Assembly: GCA_035235625.1 (NCBI GenBank)
Contig: CP141144.1
Location: 40,546,014-40,610,013, forward strand
DNA length: 64,000 nucleotides
Source: Saururus chinensis
Lineage: Eukaryota > Streptophyta > Magnoliopsida > Piperales > Saururaceae
Direction of reading: 5' to 3'
Shown: positions 37,501 through 47,436 of the stretch, one piece after another
Layout: every line of letters starts with the position of its first letter
How positions within the stretch are numbered: the first letter of the stretch is position 1
Translations under genes and position numbers: made by a program
Notes under the pieces: model-generated
Database searches by the model: none
Told to the model about the DNA's origin: nothing
What the model saw: the letters and a program-made list of their open reading frames with translations, nothing else

Positions 37501-37744
37501 TCTCTAAGCCCACAGATGCCTGAGCCCTTACACGCGACCATGCTCACGACAGGGTCAACCCTTCGCTTACCACGGGTCCAACCATAGATACATATCTTAG
37601 AGTCAGGCCCCACAAGGTGAATATGCACACCCTAGTCACATCCCTAGTGTGCGTGTGTTTTGGATGTGAGTCTCATAAGAATGAGTGTTAAATATTGTTC
37701 CTATGGTGTCGATGCAACCGCCCCCATTGTCCTTGGACCCCATA

Positions 37745-38098
37745 TAGGGATTCCACTGGGTCGGGTTTAGGTTGGGTTTTTTCAGACCCAAACCCGATAC
37801 CATTTAAGAAATAGTAAACCCAAATCCAACCTGAATAGCAATTCGGGTTGAATTTGGAAACCCAAACCCGACCCATTAGGGTTGGGTCAGGTCGGGTTTT
37901 ATCAAAATATATAAAAAAATATAAAAAAATTATATTTATAACCTTATTTTAGGTTGAGTTGGATCACCTAAAACTATTGGGTTGAGTTATATTTATAACC
38001 CCGACCTGAATAGATTTTTGGCTTGAATTTGAAAACTAACCCAACCCATTAGGGTCGGGTCGGGTTTTACCATATACCTGACCCGAGTGGCATCCCTA
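37745..38098. mobile_element. hAT-type MITE, 354 bp, rich in CGGGT motifs
   Basis: Terminal inverted repeats TAGGGATTCCACTGGGTCGG and, at the right end read inward, TAGGGATGCCACTCGGGTC. It is flanked by an 8-bp target duplication ACCCCATA (37737-37744) / ACCCCATG (38099-38106), one mismatch, as expected for hAT. The interior repeats GGGTCGGGTT, AACCCGACC and AACCCAAACC runs. It has no coding capacity. Confidence 0.88.
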
Positions 38099-38229
38099 AC
38101 CCCATGGCCCGTACTGACTCGCCCGAATTGAAAACAAAGATAATCATATGGGCTTGAGCACATATCATGGTCCAACATCCCCACTATGCGTGAAAGGCTC
38201 ATATGGCCCGACATTGACTTGAGTTAGTC

Positions 38230-38650
38230 CTATCGAAAACCAATACTATGAGCATGTTGTATGAATAGATTTATCATTAAAGCCTTAATGAATGGATCTA
38301 CCAACATCTTAGTAGTAGAAATATGACTCACAATCACTTTTCCTCTTTGTAGCATATTAAAAATATAATAGTAATGCACTTCAATGTGGTTAGACACTGT
38401 AGTCAAATTATCACAATAAATCTAAACTGGAGCATCAGTCTAATTTTCTAGTCCCAACCTAGCTAAAAAAAATTTTATCCACATAGCATGTGAAGCTTCT
38501 ATACAACATGCATAAAATTCAACTTCCATTGTAGATGGGAAAACTCTTATGTTACTTGCTTGCCTATGATATAGCCCCGCCTCCAAACATGAGACAAATA
38601 CTGCAGTGGAATTCCTATCATCTGGATCCCCCCACATAATTCGAATCACT
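38230..38650 (-). pseudogene. copia 2 RNase H relic
   Basis: Minus-strand order: GDPDDRNSTAVFVSC, a degraded A-I/L-x-W-x-S segment (LEAGLYHRQASN), STMEVEFYACCIEASHAMW, IYCDNLTTVSNHIEVHYYYI, then LQRGKVIVSHISTTKMLVDP. The family's D-x-D-D-R-x-S/T-T, E-x-E-F/Y, CDN and AD-x-x-T-K regions can all be placed, though several key residues are altered (ST-M-E-V-E for S-T-x-E-A-E). Confidence 0.88.
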
Positions 38651-39028
38651 ATATCTAGCTAATGAAAGACTTTATGCTTGATATGTTAGTTTTAATTTCT
38701 TAGACCCTAACAGATATATGAATACCCATTTCACTACTTGTCAGTGTTGAATTCCAAGGTCTACTTGGTAAAGGCTTAGCAAGCCTACGACAAAACTAAA
38801 AACAAGCCTTGTACAAATCATGATATACATCAAGCTGCCAATAGCTTATACATATGACTGACTCCATCCAAAATCTATTTTCCTCAATCTGATGAGCTAT
38901 ACTCGTAAACAAAATCGTACTTTGTATATATTGGATTCAATAGTTTTCCAATCAATGACATTGAAGCGTTTAGGAACACATTCTATATATGATTCCTGAG
39001 ATATACTTAGCTTTCTAGCCTTTCTATC
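38650..39028 (-). pseudogene. copia 2 RT C-terminal relic (continues beyond the solo LTR)
   Basis: Minus-strand sequence with NVFLNASMSLIGKLLNP followed by frame-disrupted connection sequence, then RNase H. It is contiguous with 41568-42100 once the solo LTR at 39029-41567 is removed. Confidence 0.65.
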
Positions 39029-40840
39029 TGTCGCGCCCCGGGATTTTAAAAGCATATAAAATTTTCTTTTTATAAAGATATCGGAGTTTACCCGGGCCCG
39101 CGATGAGAGCCGATCACCGTATGCGATATTAAAATAGTAGTATCCCTAGGAACCACTGTCCGTGTACAAACACACAAGAGAAAAACAATAAGGAGTTCTT
39201 ACTCGTTTCGGTGCGGTTGAAATCCTTGAAATCAATCAATAAAACTTCGGAGTAGGCCCGTCTACCCACACACTAAGCTTTGTTGAATCCTGCAAAGTCT
39301 GGGGGGTGGTGAGTATTTTAAAATACACAGTAGGGGAGTTTATACTATCAGGCATGAATAAACACATAGCAGTTTCACAACACATATATATATAGTATTT
39401 TCCATGAAAACGGGGTGTGCCTCTCACCCAAAACCACCCCTAGAGCTTCTTCCTACGTATCGAAGATACTACTAGGGTTTGCAAGCTCTCACGGCTCGCT
39501 ACAAATGTCCCAGACATATATATATATATATTAATAAGAATTTTGCTGCGGGTACAAAGCAGCGACCTCTTACTTCTCCACAAATCATCTCAAAACATTT
39601 TGTGCTTGTGGATAGAAGAGTCACCCGTGCTCATGGGGCACCGGGATCTAGAGAGTAGAGAGTCTTCCCATGATACTCTCTACCTTAGCGCGCGTAGCCT
39701 TAATAATTGCCCTTCGTTAGGGGCGAATTAGGGATCTTGCCCTTCGTTAGGGGCTCACCAGGCTAAATTAGGTACCGTGCATCCGATTCCGAGCCGGATT
39801 AATTGTGCGCTCATCTAGTCAACGGAGCTCTATCGGGGCACCCAACAATAGCTCCGGACAACCAAAACACTCATGAGTCCCAGACTCATAATCTTGAGTC
39901 CCAGACTCAATCGAAATATCCTAGAGTTCCCAGACTCCAAAAAGAGCTATTTTCTTTTAAAACATTCTATCCCAATGTTTATCCTTTTGAAAATCCTAGC
40001 TTCGCCTCTACAAGACATGGGAGCGTCACTATCAACGACTACAAAGGCAAGGTTGGTCGCTCATTCCAATGAGACAGTTACCCCTTCTTTGTCCCGCTTC
40101 AGTGACTCGATCACCATGCTTATACGTCTTTTCAAAAATAATCTTGAGTATCATCCTTTTAAAAAGGACGAGTCCTCTAAAACCGTCTTTCAAATATATT
40201 GTATTCATTCGCAATGAAAACAGTGGCGAAGCTAGTTTGTCGCCATCTCACACGCTCCACCGTGTATAATTTATATCAAAATCCTCGGATAAACATTCGA
40301 TCAAACTATGATATATGAGGCAATCATAATGCATATAGTATAAAACATGTCCGCTTCCAGCGGAAAATCATTCGACTATTCGAATATACATAATAACATT
40401 ATAAATATACGCTATATAAATCATATTCTATCTCAACGATTAACCATTCAACAAATCGGATATATGTGCAAAAACCATAAATCATAACTTGAAAATAACC
40501 TCTAACGCATAACATGCGAGAGTCATATAAATAATAAGTTAAAAACACAACCAAATATTATAATCATGCCATAAGAAAGGATAAAAGCACCTACCTCGCT
40601 TTTCGCACGAGTTTGAAACCGATAAATCAGACACCACGAAATTAGATGTCCACTTCTGGGGTTTTGGAGGTCTCCAACCAGAAAAATAACCCCGCCATGA
40701 TGTCCGGCACACTCGATTTAGGTAGAAACGCCTCTTAAACGACTTAAATCGGACTTAAAACGAGTAAGAAATGAAGAACAGAAGTTTCTGAACGTGGGAG
40801 AGAAATGAGAAAACGTGAGAGAGATTGGATGCTGAGGATG

Positions 40841-40850
40841 CTATTTATAG
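40841..40850 (-). promoter_or_regulatory. TATA box of the 39029-41567 solo LTR
   Basis: CTATAAATAG on the minus strand, a good TATA match, downstream of the tandem-repeat block at 40884-41060 in the direction of transcription. Confidence 0.55.
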
Positions 40851-40883
40851 AAGAATTGGAAAGATGTGAGGTTGACACGTGTC

Positions 40884-41060
40884 AATCCTATCCACTGTCA
40901 ATCCTATCCGCTTTGTCAGCAATCCTATCCACTATCAATTTTATCCACTTTGTCAACAATCCTATCCACTATCAATCATATCTGCTTTGTTAGCAATCTT
41001 ATCCACTATCAATCCTATCCGCTTTGTCGTCAGTCTTATCCACTGCATCATCGATCCTAT
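40884..41060. repeat. 37-bp minisatellite in the solo LTR
   Basis: About four and a half units of CAATCCTATCCACTATCAAT followed by CCTATCCGCTTTGTCAG, with scattered substitutions. Each unit itself contains the half-repeat CAATCCTATCC twice. It lies immediately upstream of the LTR TATA box on the minus strand, in the position of an enhancer-like U3 repeat. Confidence 0.85.
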
Positions 41061-41567
41061 CCAGAATAATATTATTTTATTAAAATAATATCTTGAACTC
41101 AAAACGCGATAACTTCCAACCGTGACGTTGGAATTGCACATTCTTGATACCGATGGACTCGTGTCAATGAGCCCTTCGAAATAAGACCAAAACATGGGTA
41201 CGTCATCCCGCACTTTCAAAGTGTGTCCCACCCATATGACGTTTTTTTCCCGAGGTCGAAATCGTGCGTTCTTAGTACCGATGGACTCGTATCGACGAGC
41301 CCTTTGAAACTAGACCCCGCATGGGTAGGTTATCCCGCACTTTCAAAGTGGGTCCCGCCCATATGACATTTTCCCGAGGTCGTAACTTTCGCTCCCGACC
41401 TCCGTTTCATACGTTCTTAGGTTCGTTACACTCGTCTCACCGAGCTCTATCATAACCCAATAAAAACTCTCAAAATATCTACCTCTAAATAATTTAAAAC
41501 AATTAAAAACTCATAAAATAGTTTATTTAGAGGCAAGAAAACATACCAAAAATTCACGGTCGTTACA

Positions 41568-42100
41568 CTATCCTTGTCAATTTTAATTCTAAGGATATAG
41601 AAAGTCTCACCCAACTCTTTCATCTCAAACTGGGTTTTGAGTCATTGCTTTAAACTGATAATCATATATAAATCATTCCTCATCAAAAGTGTGTCATTTA
41701 CATAAAGTGTCAACATCATACACCTATCCTTATCTCGGAAGGTATAAACACAGTGATTATGTTCATCGTGCTTATGTTCATTAACTATGAACCCATACTC
41801 ATTAATAGCCTTATAAAAAGTGAAGTACCATTTACTTCAAGATTGTTTGAAGCCATATAATGATTTTACTAACTTGCACACCTTGTGTTCCTCTCTAGAA
41901 AATACAAAACCCTTTTGTTGTTCAATGTACATCTCCTCATTTAAATCTCTATTGAGGAAAGCAATTTTTACTTTCATTTGGTCCAGTTCTAATCAAAGTT
42001 GGCAACAATTGCTAAAAGACATCTGATTGAGTAAAATCTTGACAGAGGTGAATATGTCTCTTTGAAGACCATCCTATATGCTTGGGTGAACCCTTTGGGC
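41568..42100 (-). pseudogene. copia 2 reverse transcriptase relic, N-terminal and catalytic part
   Basis: The minus strand encodes INEYGFIVNEHKHDEHNHC, then CMMLTLYVNDTLLMRNDLYM, then KTQFEMKELGETFYILRIKI. The catalytic YVDD is YVND here, an inactivating change, and the KDLGE-type segment reads MKELGE. Towards 42100, W-x-x-Q-L/D-V-K-x-A-F-like sequence (FLNRDLNEEMYIEQQKGF region) is present but broken. Confidence 0.88.
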
Positions 42101-42339
42101 CATTAATCTCTCTTTGTACTTATCTATTGACCCATATGTGTTAAGCTTTATTTTGAAGATTGGGCTTTTGCCCTTAAGGTGGATCTACAATCTCTCAGAC
42201 TATGTTCTTTAGGGTTGAATTCATTTGATCTTGAATAATATTTTGTCATTTTTGAGCATTTGGAAGACTTAAAACTTCCTTAAAGGTATTAGGGTTATCT
42301 AATGTAACATTGTCTTCCCCTAGCAGAAGTCGTTCAACT

Positions 42340-43200
42340 GTGTTAAAGGTCTTTTTTTCCCTTAATGCCCTGGGTCCCAAGTTACTTTCATTTTTTCCTT
42401 ATCCAATTACTTTCTTTAAGGTAGTATTAGGGGAAAATATTTTAAAATTTTGAATAAATTAACTCTTTTATTAGCTATTCAGGGATTTAATCTTCTTCCA
42501 AGAAATAAGTGTCTCTAGACTCTATAACCCCCACTGTCCATTTGTGCGGTGAACTATGAATTTATACCCCTTAGAATGATCATAGAAACTAATAAAGTTG
42601 TATTTTATGGTCTTTGCATCTAGTTTAGACCTATGTTGGTCAGACACTTTTGCATGTTTCATTGACTCCCACACTCTAAGATGTCCCAAGCATGGACGTC
42701 GACCCGTCTATAGCTCATAAGGTGTCCATTTAATTACCTTTGTGGTTACTCAATTTAGGATGTACATTGTTGTGTCTAGAGCTTCAACCCAAATAATTGG
42801 TTCTCAATTCATAATAATTTAACATAGACCTAACCGTGTCCATAAGCATCATATTACAACTTTCTACCACTCAATTTTGTTGTGGAGTGTAGGGGAGAGT
42901 ATATTTGTGTACTATTCCCTAATCGGTACAATAATATTTAAACATGCCAAAGGTATACTTGTCATCCATATCAGTCCTTAACACTTGACCATCCTCTCTA
43001 ACTGGGTTTTAACCTTAGTTTTAAATTCTTTGAATTTATATAAGGCAACAAGTTTTCTAGTTATAAGATATATGTACTAGTATCTTGAATAGTCATCAAT
43101 AAAATTAATGAAATAAGTCATACCTTTGTGGGTCTTGATATTCAGAGGCCCAAAAATGTGTGAGTGAACTACCCGTAAAAGTTCATTTGCCCTTTGTTTC
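42340..43200 (-). pseudogene. copia 2 integrase relic
   Basis: Minus-strand order: VVHSHIFGPLNIKTHKGMTY, then FINFIDDYSRYWYIYLI, then FKEFKTKVKTQLERM, a decayed E-F region, then SPTLHNKIEW near 42880 in place of the usual T-P-Q-Q-N-G-V-x-E-R. The first two catalytic regions are readable. The Asp-Asp spacing fits copia integrase, but multiple stops occur. Confidence 0.88.
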
Positions 43201-43204
43201 TTTA

Positions 43205-43837
43205 GAAATGATTAACTACTCATCATTCCCGATATACAATTCTCACACACACATTGGTCTTTAGATATTTTGTGTAATAACCCCACATTTGACATTCTAT
43301 GTAGCTTATCTATATTTCTATGGGACAAACATATGTGCCAAAATAATGCATCATCCACAAATAAATAAGGAATATAATAAGAAGACACTAATTTATTAGA
43401 AGTAAATGAGTCTAAAACATCCAAGAAAAATAATCCATCAACCAAAGTAACAGAAAGAAAAATTGATCCACCCTTCCCAACAGTTGCTTTGCTCTCTTTA
43501 AATATGACCTTAAATCCCTTCTTGGTAAGGACAAGGATGAATATCAAATTCTTTTTAATGGAGGGAGCAAAGAGCACATCAATAAAATTCTTTTTGATTG
43601 AGGGAATCTGACATGTCCCCATGGACCTCACCTCATAGTAGGTGTTGTTCCCCATATAGATTTTATTTTTCCCTAAGAGGAGATTAATCATCTCACCTTT
43701 GAACCCTCTAGAATGTGACACATAGTTTGTGGCAGCAGAATCCAGCCACTAGTTCTTCTCCTTAGCATTATCTATCATCACCTCAGAGACAACACAAATA
43801 ATCTCTTTATTCTTGACTTTATTATTGTTGTTGGTCT
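43205..43837 (-). pseudogene. copia 2 protease and GAG-pre-integrase relic
   Basis: The minus strand reads KTNNNNKVKNKEIICVVSEV, a stop, then WLDSAATNYVSHSRG, where the copia protease active site D-S-G-A is D-S-A-A. It continues with GNNTYYEVRSMGTCQIPSIK and SIKKNLIFILVLTKKGFKV. The pre-integrase zinc-binding part has LFWHICLSHRNIDKLHRMSN and VCENCISGMM, keeping the H-x3-H and C-x2-C ligands. The longest open stretch (43212-43721, 169 codons) starts within the protease. Confidence 0.9.
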
Positions 43838-44396
43838 TGTCACGTCCTACCGTCACCCCTGACCCAAACCCGGTCTAAGAGAGTGGGACATGGTGCGACA
43901 AAGTAAAGTGAAATTGAATTGCAGAAGACTTAACCCATCTTGATGAAACATAACAATGAAGTATGCACACGTACCCAGTAAGGACCCTCATCTCTAAACC
44001 GGTTTTGGTTTTCTTTAATTATCGGTTATCGTGAGGTTAACGCGTTTTCTGATTTATTCGGTGGTTTCATAAATAAATGGTGTTTATGATGGTTTTAATC
44101 AAAATAAACTTTAAGATTAGTGGTTTTAAGTGATTTTGGATCAAATGTGAATTTCTAGGATTTTTTTGAATTTTTACTATTTTTCCGAAAATTAGGGTTT
44201 TGGCGGGACCCCTGTGGGCCCCACCGTCGAAATTTTGGTTTTTATGTCAAATGAACCTAGATATCAACTTAAGGTTATACAAAAAATTTTAGAATTTTCT
44301 TAGACTTAATTAGTGCTCAAATTTGTAAAATACCCATTTTTAGCCTACTTTTTCTATTTACACCCCACAACTTACCCATACACACCCCAAAGCCTA

Positions 44397-44406
44397 CTAT
44401 AAAAGG
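44397..44406 (+). promoter_or_regulatory. TATA box of group A LTR
   Basis: CTATAAAAGG, followed by GAAAACCTGAGCCATT. Conserved with 27863-27872 and in position with the inverted copy's TTACTATATAAGGG (about 49808-49821, minus strand). Confidence 0.65.
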
Positions 44407-46344
44407 GAAAACCTGAGCCATTCCCATTTTGAGAATAGGCTGAGGAGGAGAGGTCAAGCCTAATCCCCAATTAGGCCCGGATTAGAAGGTGTTTAAGGTA
44501 AGCTTATTCTAATTAAGCACTAAACCCTAGCTTTCTTCTTAATCTCTTCTAAATCTACCATTTTCCCTTTATTTCAATTTATTTTTGGACATCAAAACTA
44601 CTTAGTTGTATTTTTACTACAAACCCTAGCTCTCAAAATCCAATTTTTATGTTCAACAAGCCCTAGATCTAAGTTTTTAATTAGGGTTTTCTTTGGTAAA
44701 TCGATTTTAATGGAGTTTAATTCAAACTCTATGTCTTTGTAAGGTTTTCAAGAAGGGTGACCATCAAATCCAAGCTTAATCAAGGGATAAGGTAATGGAC
44801 TTTTGAAATTTCAGTTTTTTTATGGTAAAACTCTTGATTTTGTAGTTTATTTTGAATGGAGTTACTTGATTTAGTGTGCTAATGGCATGATTAGAAAATG
44901 GTAATCTTTAATCCCGATTTCATAGGGTTTTATCTTGTGATGATGTAGTTTAGCATTCTGGAAGTCATGGTGGACTTTTGATAGTATTTAGGTTGTTAGA
45001 TGATGATTTGAAGTGTTATCAATGGAGATTCGGTTTGAAATTGTAAAAGGAAGAAGAAGGTAGAACCGCCTTGTTGGCGTTCGAACGGCCCACAGGGCGT
45101 TCGAACGGCTACACAGCAGAATTTTATGTTGTTCACATGATGTTTATTTCGATGGTTCCACTTTAACTTGTCAATTTTATATGAATGTGGAGTGTTTTGA
45201 GTTATATTATGCTACTGGAAAGGCATGCTGTTGAGGTTATGAAGTTGGGATATATGATTAGAGATTTGTGAAATGACTTATGTTTTGTGGCATGATGTTG
45301 GAATTGTCATCTTGAAATTGTGAATGGTTGATCCACTATGGTTAAGCATATTTTCAGTAGGACTACAACCTATTAATGGACTGACTTATCATGATAGAAT
45401 GTGGTTAGTTAATGTGTGGATGTTGGTGAATGTCATGACTCAAGAATGAAATGAATGATCTTATATGTGTTTAGCCTTTGTGGTTGAGTTTTGATTTGAG
45501 TTATGATTTCAACGATTCTTCTCCTATAATTTCCGCTAGAATTCATGATTAGATGTTAATTCACATGTGTAGTGTGGTAGTGAGTTAATTTCAAGCATGT
45601 TGAAATGCATTGAGTGAAGTACTTCTACTAGGTACACACACACATGTGGGGGGTTAAATGATAATGTTGAAGCTTGATATTGTGATTATGAATGATGCAT
45701 TAGGGGCTAATGAGAGCACTTATCATGGATTAGGATTTTTGTATGCCTTGCCCACGTATGTACCATGCTGCATGCATCATGAAAATGGATTTCCAATTGA
45801 GGCTTTATCGAGGTTAATCTAATTTGACCGATTGGATGCAATGTGGTAGAATTGTGTGCCGGATTGATCGGTTGTGGATTAATCGAAAGTTGGTTGGTCC
45901 GAAAGGACATGTTTTGATTTGAGTTCCTATGTGGAACGAGTGCACTCCCCGGGTTGAGTCTAGAGGAATGGAAGTATGTGGGGACGAGTTGTGTACTTGT
46001 CTTGCGGATTGTGAGAATGTTATTATGAGTGACATCTAGACCCTGAGAATCCAGTGTGATATGTTGTATGCACCCGCTACCACGTGTTCTAGGGTTTCCT
46101 GTGTGGAAACTCGGGCTCTCCCCATTCACAGGAGATGTCCCTGGGCGAACACCCCTGCTCTAGATTCTCTGTGTGAGAATGGGACATCCTCGGCCAGGAT
46201 CGTCCAGGGCAAGCAGCTTTAGGGATTGACAACCCCGATCTTTCTTTAATTCTTGTGTAGAATTTTGGACCATGACACACCTTCGTGGCCTTGTCTATGT
46301 TCCCATCTGTGTGACACTAAATTGTGATTACTCCTTGATGGAGG

Positions 46345-46800
46345 TTGTTATGATACGATGTATGATGGAATATGTATGTTAGAGATACATTCATGCAGGT
46401 TGTTATGAGATGATGCATGATGGAATATGTATGTTAAAGATACTTTCATGCAGATTGATTTTGATATAATGCATGATGGAATATGTATGTTAGACATACA
46501 TTCATGCAGGTTGTTATGATGTGATGCATGAGGGAATATGTATGTTAGAGATACATTCATGCAGGTTGTTATGATATGATGCATGATGGAATATGTATGT
46601 TAGAGATACATTCATGCAAGTTGATTTTGATATGATGCATGATGGAATATGTATGTTAGAGATACATTCATGCAGGTTGTTATGATGTGATACATGAGGG
46701 AATATGTATGTTAGAGATGCATTCATGCAGGTTGATTTTGATATGATGCATGATGGAATATGTATGTTAGAAATACATTTCATGCACGTTGTTATAATGT
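46345..46800. repeat. 55-bp tandem repeat array, about eight copies
   Basis: Unit: GATACATTCATGCAGGTTGT, TATGATATGATGCATGATGG, AATATGTATGTTAGA (55 bases). Copies alternate between GTTGTTATGA and TTGATTTTGA variants, hinting at a higher-order two-unit (110-bp) pattern in part of the array. Because 55 is not a multiple of three, the repeating minus-strand frames here are artefacts. The array is absent from the truncated copy at 27441-29675. Confidence 0.92.
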
Positions 46801-47436
46801 GAATGACATTATGTGGATTATGCATTAGGTGATGTGTATGTGTGATCAGAAAATGATGTACCTTGCCAATCTTTGATCTGAATGATTATATTGCTATGCT
46901 ATCGTATTTTCGATGTTGATAGTGATATTAAAAACCATTGCTAAGTTTGTTAAACTCACCCCTCTTTCTTGTGTTTTGTTTTGGGGCTGCGTGGTGCGAC
47001 ATGCAGACGGACAGGATCTCCTCTTTGAGGAAAGGTCGGAGATGACTTGGATGTGATCGTGGAGATCTTTGTGTGACTTATTTTCCTTAGTTTTATACTT
47101 TTTGTTTAGAACCTTTGTGTAGGGTTTTCTGTTGGATTATGCTACCTTATACAGTTGTGTTTACTTAAGACTTATTTTGAGTCAGTGTGGGTTATAGTTA
47201 ACTAACCATGTGGGTTTGAGATTAATTGTTTACTTTGTGATAAGCAACTCTCCTTCTGTTCTTCTTATTTACTCTTGCTCAAAGGATTGTGTGTACTCCG
47301 TAATTCTGTTAAGTTGCCTATGGTTAAGGTTAAGTCTTTTGCTAAATCATTTCTCAATTTCCCTTCGTCACCCCCGCGCACTTGACCAGCCCTTGGACCG
47401 GGTTCGGCTCGGGTCGGGCATCACCGGGGTGTGACA

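Larger units (their letters stand above)
36565..38175 (-). repeat. 3' LTR of copia 2, with internal duplication and a MITE
   Basis: The left boundary is near TGTATAGTGG (36565). The right boundary is GGTCCAACA (38175), followed by TCCCCAC, so the minus strand reads GTGGGGA then TGTTGGACC, a purine tract plus LTR start like copia 1. It aligns with 59153-59872 (AAATGCCCTTCTTTTTTCTG region, AAGCCCCAAAGG, ACCATGCTCA) and continues at 62834-62905 (CCAACCATAGA, CCCCACAAGGTG). It contains the MITE at 37745-38098. Confidence 0.8.
39029..41567 (-). mobile_element. Solo LTR, 2539 bp, inserted in copia 2 RT
   Basis: Plus-strand ends TGTCGCGCCCCGG and CGGTCGTTACA, with a perfect 5-bp target duplication CTATC (39024-39028 and 41568-41572). 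A minus-strand TATA (CTATAAATAG, 40841-40850) and a downstream donor-like GCGAG/GTAGG (about 40596) place transcription on the minus strand. It contains a 37-bp minisatellite at 40884-41060. It has no coding content, and the interrupted copia RT frame resumes on the other side. Confidence 0.92.
43838..47436 (+). mobile_element. Long LTR-type element, group A (3.6 kb)
   Basis: Ends TGTCACGTCCTACCG and CCGGGGTGTGACA, which are also inverted relative to each other over about 50 bases. It contains the TATA box CTATAAAAGG (44397), an AAG/GTAAG donor-like site (44498), two GTTCGAACGGC motifs (45076, 45098), a 55-bp tandem array (46345-46800) and a GC-richer right end (47360-47436). A truncated copy is at 27441-29675. 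No coding domains. The left flank GGTCT and right flank TACCC do not match because another LTR abuts on the right. Confidence 0.75.

Noticed and set aside
39803..40217. Overlapping plus-strand frames of 89 and 114 codons
   Set aside because: They lie in the solo LTR 39029-41567; no domain, and two frames are open at once.
45707..46129. 140-codon minus-strand frame
   Set aside because: Inside a group A LTR, antisense to its transcription, with no domain and not conserved in the copy at about 29534-29680.
46345..46800. Possible CRISPR-like or phage-type repeat array
   Set aside because: Units are directly adjacent without unique spacers, and the window is plainly a plant genome.
46348..46825. 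Overlapping minus-strand frames with repeated His-Asn-Asn-Leu-His-Glu segments
   Set aside because: Products of the 55-bp tandem array; the unit is not a multiple of three, so the pattern appears in several frames.
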